Shown here: positions 6,856 to 14,161 of the stretch, in pieces
Numbering within the stretch: the stretch's first letter is position 1
Layout: every line of letters begins with the position of its first letter
Assembly: GCA_964595945.1 (NCBI GenBank)
Contig: CAZQSL010000075.1
Span: 1-17,443, forward strand
Direction of reading: 5' to 3'
DNA from: CAZQSL01 sp964595945
Lineage (GTDB): Bacteria > UBP15 > UBA6099 > JAJRTR01
DNA: 17,443 nucleotides
Notes under the pieces: generated by a model
What the model was told of the DNA's origin: nothing
Databases searched by the model: none
The model's input: only the letters and a program-made list of their open reading frames with translations
Translations under genes and position numbers: made by a program

Positions 6856-7706
6856 TTGGCGAATTCGCTTTCGATGGCTGCGAGCGTGTCGTCGTCGATC
6901 GCGTTGTAGGAGTGTTCGGCGGCAGGATACGAGGTGTCGCGCACGGATGAGGCATACAGCTTGACACCCTCGCGAATGACTGCGCCCGCATCGGCGAAGA
7001 CTTTTACGAATTTCGCGGGTTTGCGGTCGGAGAGACCGAGTGCGTCGTGGATGACAAGCACCTGGCCGTCGCAATCGGGGCCGGCGCCGATGCCGATCGT
7101 GATCATTGCGAGTCTGGAAGTGAGGAGAGCGGCGAGTCGTGCGGGGACACATTCTAACACGATCATGGATGCTCCGGCCTGCTGGAGTGCGAGCGATTGC
7201 GCGAAGATCGCGCGTGCGCCGTCGAGCTGGCGGCCCTGCACTTTGTAGCCGCCGAAAATGTTGACCGACTGTGGAGTGAGACCGAGGTGAGCGCAAACAG
7301 GGATGCCACAATCGACAATGGCTCTCACGGCCGCGCAGGCCGCGGGGCCTCCGCCTTCGAGTTTGACGCCGTGACAGCCGGTTTCCTTGATGGCGCGCCC
7401 GGCATTTCGCACCGCGTCTTCGACGCTCGTCTGGTAGGACATGAACGGCATGTCGAACATCACGAACGCGCGCTTCGCAGCGCGCACGACGGCGGCCGTG
7501 TGGTGGATCATGTCGTCCATCGTCACGGGCAGCGTGTCAGGATAGCCGAGCACCGCGTTGCCGAGCGAATCACCGACGAGGATGATGTCGATGTCCGACT
7601 CGTCGAGGATGCGGGCCGTGGGCGCGTCGTATGCAGTGAGCATCACAACTTTCCGCCCTTCGGCCTTTGCGGCCATAATCGTACTTAGTGTCACTCTCGA
7701 ATCCAT
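6852..7706 (-). CDS. panB: 3-methyl-2-oxobutanoate hydroxymethyltransferase (ketopantoate hydroxymethyltransferase)
   Basis: PanB transfers a one-carbon unit from methylenetetrahydrofolate to 2-oxoisovalerate, making ketopantoate. From the ATG at 7706 the protein is 284 residues. Metal and substrate residues are visible: LVGDSLG (D46 region), MFDMPFMSY (D85), VKLEGGG (E117) and the catalytic-acid region VLECVP (E185), followed by GIGAGPDCDGQVLVIHD. The start at 7706 is chosen because AGGTG precedes it by 6 nt and it matches the family N-terminus. The longer GTG start at 7766 lies in the loop of the upstream terminator hairpin. It needs folate, and folK lies immediately upstream. Expression is probably controlled by the leader at 7749-7868. 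Confidence 0.96.
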   Translation of the reverse strand: MDSRVTLSTIMAAKAEGRKVVMLTAYDAPTARILDESDIDIILVGDSLGNAVLGYPDTLPVTMDDMIHHTAAVVRAAKRAFVMFDMPFMSYQTSVEDAVRNAGRAIKETGCHGVKLEGGGPAACAAVRAIVDCGIPVCAHLGLTPQSVNIFGGYKVQGRQLDGARAIFAQSLALQQAGASMIVLECVPARLAALLTSRLAMITIGIGAGPDCDGQVLVIHDALGLSDRKPAKFVKVFADAGAVIREGVKLYASSVRDTSYPAAEHSYNAIDDDTLAAIESEFAK

Positions 7707-7748
7707 GAGAAGCACCTGTCTTCCCGATACGCGCGATCCGCAGAAATC

Positions 7749-7783
7749 AAAAATGCCTTCCCGCACAGAAACAGGAAGGCATT
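7749..7783 (-). terminator. Intrinsic terminator / attenuator hairpin in the panB leader
   Basis: On the minus strand, AATGCCTTCC (7783-7774) pairs perfectly with GGAAGGCATT (7761-7752) over a 12-nt loop, followed by T's (five in a row at 7753-7749, two of them in the stem). It points toward panB and lies about 43 nt before its ATG. It can end folK transcripts, but it also lies downstream of the panB promoter, so it must be avoided for pan expression. Confidence 0.75.
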
Positions 7784-7853
7784 GGGGAATCCGTGCCGTT
7801 CAGTCCTTTTCCTGTCTCGGTCGCTTTCGCGCTCCAAGCAGTACCGTGGGTAC
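7771..7853 (-). ncRNA. Candidate cis-regulatory leader RNA (attenuator/riboswitch-like) of panB
   Basis: In transcript order: hairpin GTACC/GGTAC (7853-7849 with 7845-7841); hairpin CTTGG-AG-CGC-GAAA-GCG-A-CCGAG (7838-7816), capped by a GNRA tetraloop with an A/G-A internal loop; a purine-rich stretch starting ACAGGAA (7815-7809); and TTCCTGT (7777-7771), which pairs perfectly over 7 bp with ACAGGAA. GGCA (7797-7794) can also pair with TGCC (7781-7778) in the same alternative fold. Both alternative helices use the 5' arm of the terminator at 7783-7774, so terminator and antiterminator cannot coexist. A cis-regulatory pan RNA motif is known upstream of panB operons in some Firmicutes, Chloroflexi and Deltaproteobacteria; I cannot confirm that this belongs to it. 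Confidence 0.6.
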
Positions 7854-7874
7854 AACTTGTCATTTTCGATTTGT

Positions 7875-7903
7875 ATTATGTCAACCTTCCAATTGTTTGT
7901 AAA
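7875..7903 (-). promoter_or_regulatory. Promoter of the pan operon, overlapping the folK stop
   Basis: TTTACA (7903-7898) and CATAAT (7880-7875) are each 5/6 matches to consensus and are separated by exactly 17 bp. The -10 box overlaps the folK TAA. The predicted start near 7868 gives a leader of about 160 nt before panB. Confidence 0.72.
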
Positions 7904-8388
7904 GAGAAATCATTGGCGGAAATAATCCTGTCGACAAAAATCGCGAGGGGCTCGCCGCCGGGAGTGATGAAATCGGGCGCGGCTTCGGCTGCGGGGATCA
8001 TGGCGAAGAGGCGTTCGGCAAAGCGCGGGTGAGGGATTGTGAGTTGCGGAAGGGAGACGGTAAGTCCGCCGAAAAAAAGGATGTCGATGTCGATGAGGCG
8101 CGGCCCCCAGTGGGATGAAGCGATGCGGCCAAGCGTGGTTTCGAGAGTTTTGATTTTGCCGAGCAGCATTTCGGGCGTGAGTGATGTGGCGCAGAGAGCG
8201 GCGGCGTTCGTGAAGTTTTCCTGCGCCGGCCCGCCGACGGGGCTGGTTTTGTAATATGACGAGACACGTTCGACACGCACACCAAGCCGGGCGATGGCTT
8301 CGATTGCGCTGGCGATGTTGGCCTTGCCGTCGCCGATGTTGGAGCCGAGGCCGAGGATGACGGGATTTGTGGGGTGAGTGATGGTCAT
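7876..8388 (-). CDS. folK: 2-amino-4-hydroxy-6-hydroxymethyldihydropteridine pyrophosphokinase (HPPK)
   Basis: FolK transfers pyrophosphate from ATP to 6-hydroxymethyl-7,8-dihydropterin in folate synthesis. The 170-residue protein shows LGLGSNIGD near residue 12, SSYYKTSPVGGPAQENFTNA (pterin loop and active-site region) and HWGPRLIDIDILFF, the HPPK signature with the two Mg-binding aspartates, then IPHPRF. Length is typical and there is no fusion to FolB or FolP. The bases before the ATG read CCTCC, the opposite of a ribosome binding site, so initiation must be weak or atypical. Folate is needed by PanB, the next gene. Confidence 0.95.
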   Translation of the reverse strand: MTITHPTNPVILGLGSNIGDGKANIASAIEAIARLGVRVERVSSYYKTSPVGGPAQENFTNAAALCATSLTPEMLLGKIKTLETTLGRIASSHWGPRLIDIDILFFGGLTVSLPQLTIPHPRFAERLFAMIPAAEAAPDFITPGGEPLAIFVDRIISANDFSLQTIGRLT

Positions 8389-8421
8389 GTGGAGGATTTA
8401 AGATAAAAGATAGAAGATCGC

Positions 8422-8440
8422 TTTATAGCAAACATGTTTG
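8422..8440 (-). promoter_or_regulatory. Extended -10 promoter with overlapping palindrome before folK
   Basis: The minus strand reads TGCTATAAA (8430-8422), an extended -10 element without a good -35. A perfect 12-bp palindrome, CAAACATGTTTG (8429-8440), overlaps the TG element and would cover the spacer. It could be an operator for a dimeric repressor, or coincidence. Confidence 0.4.
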
Positions 8441-8444
8441 GCGA

Positions 8445-8467
8445 CAGGGTACGGAGGCCCCGCCCTG
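8445..8467 (-). other. GC hairpin after the permease gene
   Basis: CAGGG and CCCTG (8463-8467 and 8445-8449) form a 5-bp stem around an inner CGG/CCG. No T-run follows in either direction, so I do not call it a terminator. It lies between the permease stop and the folK promoter. Confidence 0.3.
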
Positions 8468-8492
8468 CATCAAAAAGATAAAAGTGCGCCGG

Positions 8493-9875
8493 TCAGAAGA
8501 ACATTATTGCGGATATGATAAGTCCAGCGAGCGCGAGGAGCCATGTGTAGAGAAGAGTTTTTTTGGTAAAAGACTGCACGTCCTGACCGAGGAAACTGGC
8601 GATCCACGCGTTGTGGGTATTCGTGGGATCGCTGACGCCCTGGATCATGCCGACGGAATAGAGAGCGGCCATGACTGCGCCGGGCGGGAGTATTTTGGCG
8701 GAAATGATGATGGAGGCGATAGCCGCGCCCATGCCCCAGACGTTGAGGGGGCCGCGATAGAGGGCGAGTGGTGCGGCAATAGTGAAAAATATGACGTAGG
8801 CGACTGGGCTGCCGGGGACGACTTTGTGGAGCAGCGGGGCCATGAAGGTGCTAACGACCGGCGACATGGCGGCGTTGACGACCATGCCGATGCCGACGAT
8901 GAGAGCCGCGACTGGGGCGATGGCGCCCATGCTTTCGAAGATGGCTTTCGTGAGGCGCTGGATGCGGCCGCGCGGGCCGGGCCCGGTGACGATGAGGCAA
9001 TAGATGATGCCGGTGAGGAGCGCGGTGTCGCGATAGATGTCGAATGCCATGTTTTTGGTGACGGTTGCGGCGATGTTGCAGCCGAGGACGAGCGCGATGG
9101 GAACGATTGGGGTGAGTAGGGCGGAGAATCCGACTTTGAAGCCGGGTGCGGCAGCGTCTTCTCCGGCTGGCAGCGCCCAGAATGACGAAGCGCCTTTTTT
9201 GCGCGCGTTAATGATGATGAAAAAGATGACGAGGAGCAGGAAGACCGCGAAGAATGGTTTGACAAACGAAAGGATCATCATCTGCGCGGCTTGCGGGGTC
9301 ATGCCGGATGTTTTCAGGATTTCGACAAAGAATGCCTGATTGACCGGGTTGAGAGCGCCGCCGAGGCTCATGCCGAATAGGAACAGCGAGCCGGCTACCG
9401 GCGCGGAGATGCCGATATTGAGAAAGATGGGAAGTACGATCGTGGCGACCATGATGACTGCGCCGAGTCCGCCGAGCGAGATGAATAGCAGCGATGTCGC
9501 ACCGGTGAGCAGGATGCAGAGCACGATGCGGTTGTCGCCGCCGAGTTCGGATGCCCATCGGATGATGGTGCGAGTGATGCCGGACTCCTTGAGGAGTTCG
9601 GCGAGGATGGCGCCGAGGAGGACAGTGATGACATAGGGCCAGAGGCGGGGCATGCCTTCGCGGATAACGACGCGCTCGAATTCCTTGGCGAAGTAGAGCA
9701 TGTTGGAGCCTGGGACATGGAGTGAAAGATCGTAGAAAAACATGCCGCCAGTGATGAAAAGCGCCGTGGCCATGAGCGGCATGGCAATGAAGGCCGGGAG
9801 CTTGCCGGTGTACATGACGGCTGCGAAGATGATGAAGATTGCAAAAAGCAGGATGCCGACTGCGAGTGTGCTCAC
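8493..9875 (-). CDS. Multi-pass membrane permease, ion-transporter/citrate-gluconate type
   Basis: This 460-residue protein is almost wholly hydrophobic, with about 10-12 predicted membrane segments (for example 4-20, 28-45, 80-95, 117-134, 136-153, 158-175, 200-222). The two halves each carry glycine-rich re-entrant-like stretches (SLGGLGAVIMVATIVLP and FGMSLGGALNPVNQAFF in the first; GMGAAIASIIISAKILPPGAV and GVSDPTNTHNAW in the second). This layout resembles permeases of the ion-transporter superfamily (CitMHS, GntP and related). The substrate cannot be deduced. The start is GTG, 8 nt after the CorC-like gene's stop, so the two are probably co-transcribed and coupled. A carboxylate or cation substrate is plausible only. 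Confidence 0.7.
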   Translation of the reverse strand: MSTLAVGILLFAIFIIFAAVMYTGKLPAFIAMPLMATALFITGGMFFYDLSLHVPGSNMLYFAKEFERVVIREGMPRLWPYVITVLLGAILAELLKESGITRTIIRWASELGGDNRIVLCILLTGATSLLFISLGGLGAVIMVATIVLPIFLNIGISAPVAGSLFLFGMSLGGALNPVNQAFFVEILKTSGMTPQAAQMMILSFVKPFFAVFLLLVIFFIIINARKKGASSFWALPAGEDAAAPGFKVGFSALLTPIVPIALVLGCNIAATVTKNMAFDIYRDTALLTGIIYCLIVTGPGPRGRIQRLTKAIFESMGAIAPVAALIVGIGMVVNAAMSPVVSTFMAPLLHKVVPGSPVAYVIFFTIAAPLALYRGPLNVWGMGAAIASIIISAKILPPGAVMAALYSVGMIQGVSDPTNTHNAWIASFLGQDVQSFTKKTLLYTWLLALAGLIISAIMFF

Positions 9876-9883
9876 GGTAGGGA

Positions 9884-11284
9884 TTATCCTTTCGAGTCAG
9901 TGTTTTCGGATTCTTCGGCGGGCGGGAGCTTGCGGATCATGACAGTCTGGACACGGCGTCCGATCATTTTTTCGACGGACATCACGAGATTGTCCATCTC
10001 GATGACATCGCCAGTGCGCGGGATGCGGCCGAGGTGCGAGAAGACGAGTCCGCCGAGTGTTTCGTAGGTTTCGTCTTCGGGCAGGTCGATGTCGAGTACT
10101 TCGGAAAGTTCATAGATATTGATACGGCCGTCGACGCGGATCAGTTCGTCGCTGATCCATCGGTAGACGACTTCTTCGGTGTCGTATTCGTCGCGGATTT
10201 CGCCGACGATTTCTTCGAGGACATCCTCGATGGTGAGCAGTCCGGCGGTGCAGCCGAATTCGTCGAGGACGATGGCCATGTGCATGCGTTTCTGCTGAAA
10301 TTCGTGCAGGAGGTCGTTGACGTTTTTCGCTTCTGGCACGAAGTATGGCTTGTGGGCGATTTCCTTCACGGCGAGGTTTTCGCGGCCTTCCTTGAAAGCC
10401 TTGAGGATTTCCTTGGAATTTATGATGCCTGTGATATTGTCCTCGTTGCCCTCGTAGACGGGGATGCGCGAGTGGTTGACCTCGTCGATGAACTGGGCCA
10501 TCTTGGCGACGGTCATGTGCGCGGGGGCAATATGCATATCGGGTTTGGGGATCATGATTTCGCGGGCCTGCGTGTCGGTAAATTCGATTATGTTGCGGAT
10601 CATTTCGCGCTCGTCTTTTTCGAGGACGCCCTGCTCTTCGCCTCGGTCGACGAGGCGCAGGATTTCGGCCTCGGTGATAAACGCGCCCTGCGGTTTGCCG
10701 GGTTTGCCGCCGAAGAGCCGGATGACAAGATTGCCGAATCCGACAAGGGCGTAGCCGATGGGAGAAAATATCCAGTCTATGAAAATGAGAGCCCTGATGA
10801 GCTTGAGCGTGTATTTTTCCGCGTTGTGGTAGGCGAGGATTTTGGGGATGATTTCACAAAACTCGATGACTACTATCGAAACGAATCCAATGCTCATGAG
10901 AGAAGACGACCATGCCGGGAGATGCCATCTGGCGACAAGCACATCGGCGATGTTTTCGGTGAGGATGGCCGAGGTGATGCCGACGACATTGATGCCGATG
11001 AGCATGGTGGTGAGGATGCGGTTGGGGTCCTTGAGCCATTTGGCGATGGCCGGAGCCTTGTCGGGATGGTCTTCCTGGAGGGAGATGAGTGTGTGACGGC
11101 TGAGCGCGACAAGCGCCGTTTCAACACCTGAAAAAAACGCTCCTCCGATGAACAGAATTACGAGGCCTGCGACAGCAATTCCTATGTATGGTTCCACTGT
11201 AGTGTTATGATTGTCATTCCTTCCCGCACAGGTATGGGCATGTGCAAACGGGCACGGCGTCATCTCAGCGCATTCGGTGGGCAA
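9884..11284 (-). CDS. CorC/CNNM-family membrane protein with CBS pair
   Basis: The protein has an N-terminal DUF21/CNNM membrane domain (FFSGVETALVALSR, TMLIGINVVGITSAIL, VVIEFCEIIPKILA), then a CBS pair (REIMIPKPDMHIAPAHMT to ITGIINSKEIL, and the KRMHMAIVLDEFGCTAGLLT region) and a C-terminal CorC_HlyC domain (YELSEVLDIDLPEDETYETL, GRIPRTGDVIEM). The family acts in Mg2+ or other divalent-cation efflux; older names call it hemolysin. Two starts compete. TTG at 11284 has AAGGAG 8 nt upstream and adds a Cys/His-rich 29-residue tail (466 residues). GTG at 11197 (VEPYIGIAVAG) matches the usual family N-terminus but lacks a good ribosome site. It is followed at 8 nt by the permease gene. Confidence 0.87.
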   Translation of the reverse strand: MPTECAEMTPCPFAHAHTCAGRNDNHNTTVEPYIGIAVAGLVILFIGGAFFSGVETALVALSRHTLISLQEDHPDKAPAIAKWLKDPNRILTTMLIGINVVGITSAILTENIADVLVARWHLPAWSSSLMSIGFVSIVVIEFCEIIPKILAYHNAEKYTLKLIRALIFIDWIFSPIGYALVGFGNLVIRLFGGKPGKPQGAFITEAEILRLVDRGEEQGVLEKDEREMIRNIIEFTDTQAREIMIPKPDMHIAPAHMTVAKMAQFIDEVNHSRIPVYEGNEDNITGIINSKEILKAFKEGRENLAVKEIAHKPYFVPEAKNVNDLLHEFQQKRMHMAIVLDEFGCTAGLLTIEDVLEEIVGEIRDEYDTEEVVYRWISDELIRVDGRINIYELSEVLDIDLPEDETYETLGGLVFSHLGRIPRTGDVIEMDNLVMSVEKMIGRRVQTVMIRKLPPAEESENTDSKG

Positions 11285-11314
11285 CGCTCGCGCTCCTTAC
11301 ATACAATATCCACT

Positions 11315-11323
11315 ATTTTAGCA
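11315..11323 (-). promoter_or_regulatory. Extended -10 promoter for the CorC-like gene
   Basis: The minus strand reads TGCTAAAAT, an extended -10 with one mismatch to TATAAT. The -35 region is weak. The predicted start near 11308 gives a leader of about 25 nt to the TTG start or about 110 nt to the GTG start. The leader opens with an ATG immediately followed by TAA (11302-11297), just before the AAGGAG. Confidence 0.45.
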
Positions 11324-11365
11324 TTTCCATGATTAAGAAATGTGAAAGATATATTTTTTGTGAAA

Positions 11366-12952
11366 TCACGTATCGCGCGCAACGCCGGAATATACGGGGA
11401 TGAACAAGGTCACATCGGTGCCGGCATCCCTGCTGTTGGCCACGGTGATGCCGCCACCGTGGCTGTGTAGTATGCCAAGCGCGACAGGAAGCCCCAGACC
11501 GGTGCCGCGATGCTCGTCCTTGGTAGTGAAGAAAGGATCGAATATGTGAGGCAGTACGGAAAGAGTGATACCGGTGCCCGTGTCGGAGATTTTGATGAAA
11601 CAGTACCTGCCTGGAGCGATATCGGGATTGACAAGGCAGAAATCCTCGCCAGTCTCGATCAGCCCCGTCTGCACGGTGATCGTGCCGCCTGCCGGCATGG
11701 CGTCCACGCTGTTGTTGATGATGCTGTTCAGCGACTGATTGATACCGAAAACATCTATGCCGACCGGCGGCAGGTCCGCTCCGGGCACAAAGAAAAAACT
11801 GATATTTTCGTCCGTGGTCACGGCACGCATTTCGATGATGTCCGACACGACCTCATTGAGATCGACACTGGTCGTGTCAAGCGGCGTCCCGAGCGCATAG
11901 GTGCGCAGTTTGCCAAGCATGTCGGCCGCACGCAGCGCGCCGGCGATCATCTTCCGCACATCCTCGGCGCCAGCGCTTTTTTCGTCGACATTTTCGAGCG
12001 CCGCATGGCCGCAGCTCACGATGATGTTGAATATGTTGTTGAATATGTGGACAAATTCATTGGAAAGCCTCGCTACGGCTTCGCGACGCTTGGTAGCGAT
12101 GAGCTTGCGCTGCAATTCCTCACGCTCGATCATCGCGCGCCGCCGCTGTATCAGGCGCCACATGGTGGTCATCTGAGCCGAAAGGTTGCCGGCATCGCTG
12201 GCCGTATAGCCGCTGTCACTGTTGGCCACGAGCGCGAGAGCAACGATCCGCCCCGCATCCAGGACGGGTACGGCAAGCATGTTCCGCAGGGGAATGTGCC
12301 CTATGGGCAATCCCTTTTTTCCCTGCCTCAGATCATTGTAATCATTGACGATGACGGGAGTTCGCCGCCTCACGGCCTCAGCCCACAGGCCGGCTTTTTC
12401 GATGTCGAATTCCGTCCGCTGCTGCCCCACGGCGCATCCGGCCATCACATTGCCCGACCACACCTGTATGACCGCGCGAGCCTCGTCATCAGACAGAAAT
12501 CCGATGAACCCGATGGCGCTGCGGGTCATGCTGATGCATTCTTCGAGCGCGAAGCGCTCGATTTCTTCCGGCGAACTGTCCGCCACGTCGCTCAACTGCG
12601 ACAGTTTTCCGATGAGATGCGCAGTCGTGAATTCGTCCCGCGCGGCGTCTCGCGGAGCTGTAAACCTCACGGCGACCGCCGCATGTTCGCCTGACTTCGA
12701 TACCGCCACCTCCACGGGCTCCAGCCCTTCGGGTCCCAGCAATTCCCCGCTGACCATCCGGCTACTTTTTCCCGCGATCACCGCCCTGGCGGCAACCTTC
12801 ACCGCCCGCGCCATTTTTGCCGGCAAATAACCATCGACAGCATCTCCCAGCTGCGGCTGTCTCATAGCCAATCCAGTACCGCCGCATTCCGCTTTGACTA
12901 CCACTCCGGCACTATCTGTTTCAAACAATATCACTGCCTGGTTATTCACCAT
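11366..12952 (-). CDS. GAF-domain sensor histidine kinase, orphan, with altered H-box
   Basis: The protein has 528 residues and no membrane segment, so it is cytoplasmic. Residues 1-100 look like a degenerate PAS-type domain. Residues 128-272 are a GAF domain of the subtype carrying VWSGN, EFDIEKAGLWAEAVRRR, PVIVNDYND, KKGLP and MWRLIQRRR. A short coiled coil leads to the dimerisation helix with EFVHIFNNIFNII (H302). The ATPase domain is intact: N-box NSIINNSVDA (409-418), G1 ISDTGTGI, F-box IFDPFFTTK and G2 GTGLGL. The residue after H302 is Ile, where the HDFNN-type family has Asp. No receiver domain or response regulator is nearby. Flanking gaps of about 80-100 nt suggest a single-gene unit. 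Confidence 0.85.
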   Translation of the reverse strand: MVNNQAVILFETDSAGVVVKAECGGTGLAMRQPQLGDAVDGYLPAKMARAVKVAARAVIAGKSSRMVSGELLGPEGLEPVEVAVSKSGEHAAVAVRFTAPRDAARDEFTTAHLIGKLSQLSDVADSSPEEIERFALEECISMTRSAIGFIGFLSDDEARAVIQVWSGNVMAGCAVGQQRTEFDIEKAGLWAEAVRRRTPVIVNDYNDLRQGKKGLPIGHIPLRNMLAVPVLDAGRIVALALVANSDSGYTASDAGNLSAQMTTMWRLIQRRRAMIEREELQRKLIATKRREAVARLSNEFVHIFNNIFNIIVSCGHAALENVDEKSAGAEDVRKMIAGALRAADMLGKLRTYALGTPLDTTSVDLNEVVSDIIEMRAVTTDENISFFFVPGADLPPVGIDVFGINQSLNSIINNSVDAMPAGGTITVQTGLIETGEDFCLVNPDIAPGRYCFIKISDTGTGITLSVLPHIFDPFFTTKDEHRGTGLGLPVALGILHSHGGGITVANSRDAGTDVTLFIPVYSGVARDT

Positions 12953-13048
12953 ATCACTGTCTTGACCGATGATGTGCCATACCGGTCGTATAATGTTAAG
13001 TAAGGATGCCCTGTAATTATTCTACCCGTTTTTTGGGAATTATGAAAT

Positions 13049-14161
13049 TTATCTGGAAGTTATCACCGCAAAGGTTTCTCTTTTCAGCAAATCAATATTT
13101 ACGTTTTCCCGCGCGGAAACCGGCACGACCGCCGCCGCGTCAGGGAATGAATTCACCAGCCGCTCCACCCTGCCCTGAGGCTCGACGCGGTCGATCTTGT
13201 TGAGTACCATGACGACCGGCACTTCTGCGGCTTCGAGCGAAACGATGATGCGGTTGACCTCTTCGACATGCTCTTCGCATTGCGGATTGGACACATCGAC
13301 GACATGCAGTATGACATCCGCGTCGGCGATCCCTTCGAGGGTCGACTTGAACGCCTCGACGAGTTTCACCGGCAGATTTTTTATAAACCCCACCGTGTCG
13401 GTCACCACCGCCTGCCCGAGTTCGGGGATATAGACACGGCGCGAAAGCGGATCGAGGGTGGCAAAGAGCTTGTCCTCGACATAGGCCGTTTCATTGCTGA
13501 GACGGTTGAAAAGAGTGGTCTTGCCAGCATTGGTATAACCCGCGAGCGCGATCAGGGGCACGCCCGTCCTGGCGCGCCGGCCCTTCTGGGTGACGCGGGT
13601 GCGTTCGATGCGTGCGAGCTTGTCACGGAGGATGGAGAGCCGTTTTCTGATGCGGCGGCGATCCGTTTCGAGCTTGCTTTCGCCCGGTCCGCGCGAGCCG
13701 ATCCCGCCCGCGAGCTTAGACATCGCGGCGCCGACGCCCGCCATGCGCGGCAGCATGTATTCGAGCTGCGCCAGCTCCACCTGTATCTTTCCCTCATTGC
13801 TCTGCGCCCGCATCGCGAAAATGTCGAGAATAAGCTGCGTGCGGTCGATCACCCGCACCTCCAGCTCCTTTTCGAGATTGCGCTGCTGCATGGGAGAGAG
13901 TTCCTGATCGAAAATGACAAGCCCTGCTTCGAGTTCTTCGACCGCCGCCTTGAGTTCGGCCACCTTGCCAGTGCCAAGCAGATACTGCGCAGTAATCCTG
14001 CGCCCGGGCTGCACGAAAACCTCCGCCACCTCCGCGCCAGCCGTAGCCGCGAGTTCCGCCAGTTCGATGTATGGATCATCCCAGTCGCCGTCGCCAATAC
14101 GCGAATCCCGAAATCCCGCGAGTATGGCGCGCACCGTTTCCTTTTGTGTAATGTTTTTCAT
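13049..14161 (-). CDS. hflX: Ribosome-associated GTPase HflX
   Basis: HflX binds the 50S subunit and splits or rescues stalled ribosomes under stress. From the ATG at 14161 the protein has 370 residues. The N-terminal HflX domain includes GRRITAQYLLGTGKVAEL and FDQELSPMQQRNLEKEL. A linker (LEYMLPRM, GGIGSRGPGESKLETDRR) leads to the G domain: Walker A GYTNAGKTT (208-216), switch-I FATLD (T235), DTVG (255-258), NKID (321-324) and SA (349-350). The start overlaps the ispD stop as TGATG, so translation is coupled; a longer frame to 14194 is disfavoured. The C-terminus stops soon after the G domain, as in shorter family members. Confidence 0.95.
   Translation of the reverse strand: MKNITQKETVRAILAGFRDSRIGDGDWDDPYIELAELAATAGAEVAEVFVQPGRRITAQYLLGTGKVAELKAAVEELEAGLVIFDQELSPMQQRNLEKELEVRVIDRTQLILDIFAMRAQSNEGKIQVELAQLEYMLPRMAGVGAAMSKLAGGIGSRGPGESKLETDRRRIRKRLSILRDKLARIERTRVTQKGRRARTGVPLIALAGYTNAGKTTLFNRLSNETAYVEDKLFATLDPLSRRVYIPELGQAVVTDTVGFIKNLPVKLVEAFKSTLEGIADADVILHVVDVSNPQCEEHVEEVNRIIVSLEAAEVPVVMVLNKIDRVEPQGRVERLVNSFPDAAAVVPVSARENVNIDLLKRETFAVITSR

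Noticed and set aside
6856..7311. N-terminal extension of PanC
   Set aside because: It overlaps panB in another frame, reads as Arg/His/Pro-rich nonsense, and the ATG at 6855 overlaps the panB stop in classic fashion.
7707..7766. Longer PanB with a GTG start at 7766
   Set aside because: The start codon would sit in the loop of the leader terminator; the ATG at 7706 has a better ribosome site and matches the family N-terminus.
7756..7768. 13-base repeat ccttcccgcacag shared with 11219-11231
   Set aside because: A few identical 13-mers are expected by chance in a window of this size, and the surrounding bases do not match.
10034..11131. Long plus-strand open frame antisense to the CorC-like gene
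   Set aside because: Acidic, low-complexity translation with no domain, opposite a well-conserved gene.
11510..12694. Long plus-strand open frame antisense to the histidine kinase gene
   Set aside because: The kinase on the minus strand has all expected motifs; this frame shows none and is a shadow.
12953..13048. TATAAT-like sequence between hflX and the kinase gene, readable on both strands
   Set aside because: No -35 element is found at normal spacing on either strand, so a promoter cannot be supported.
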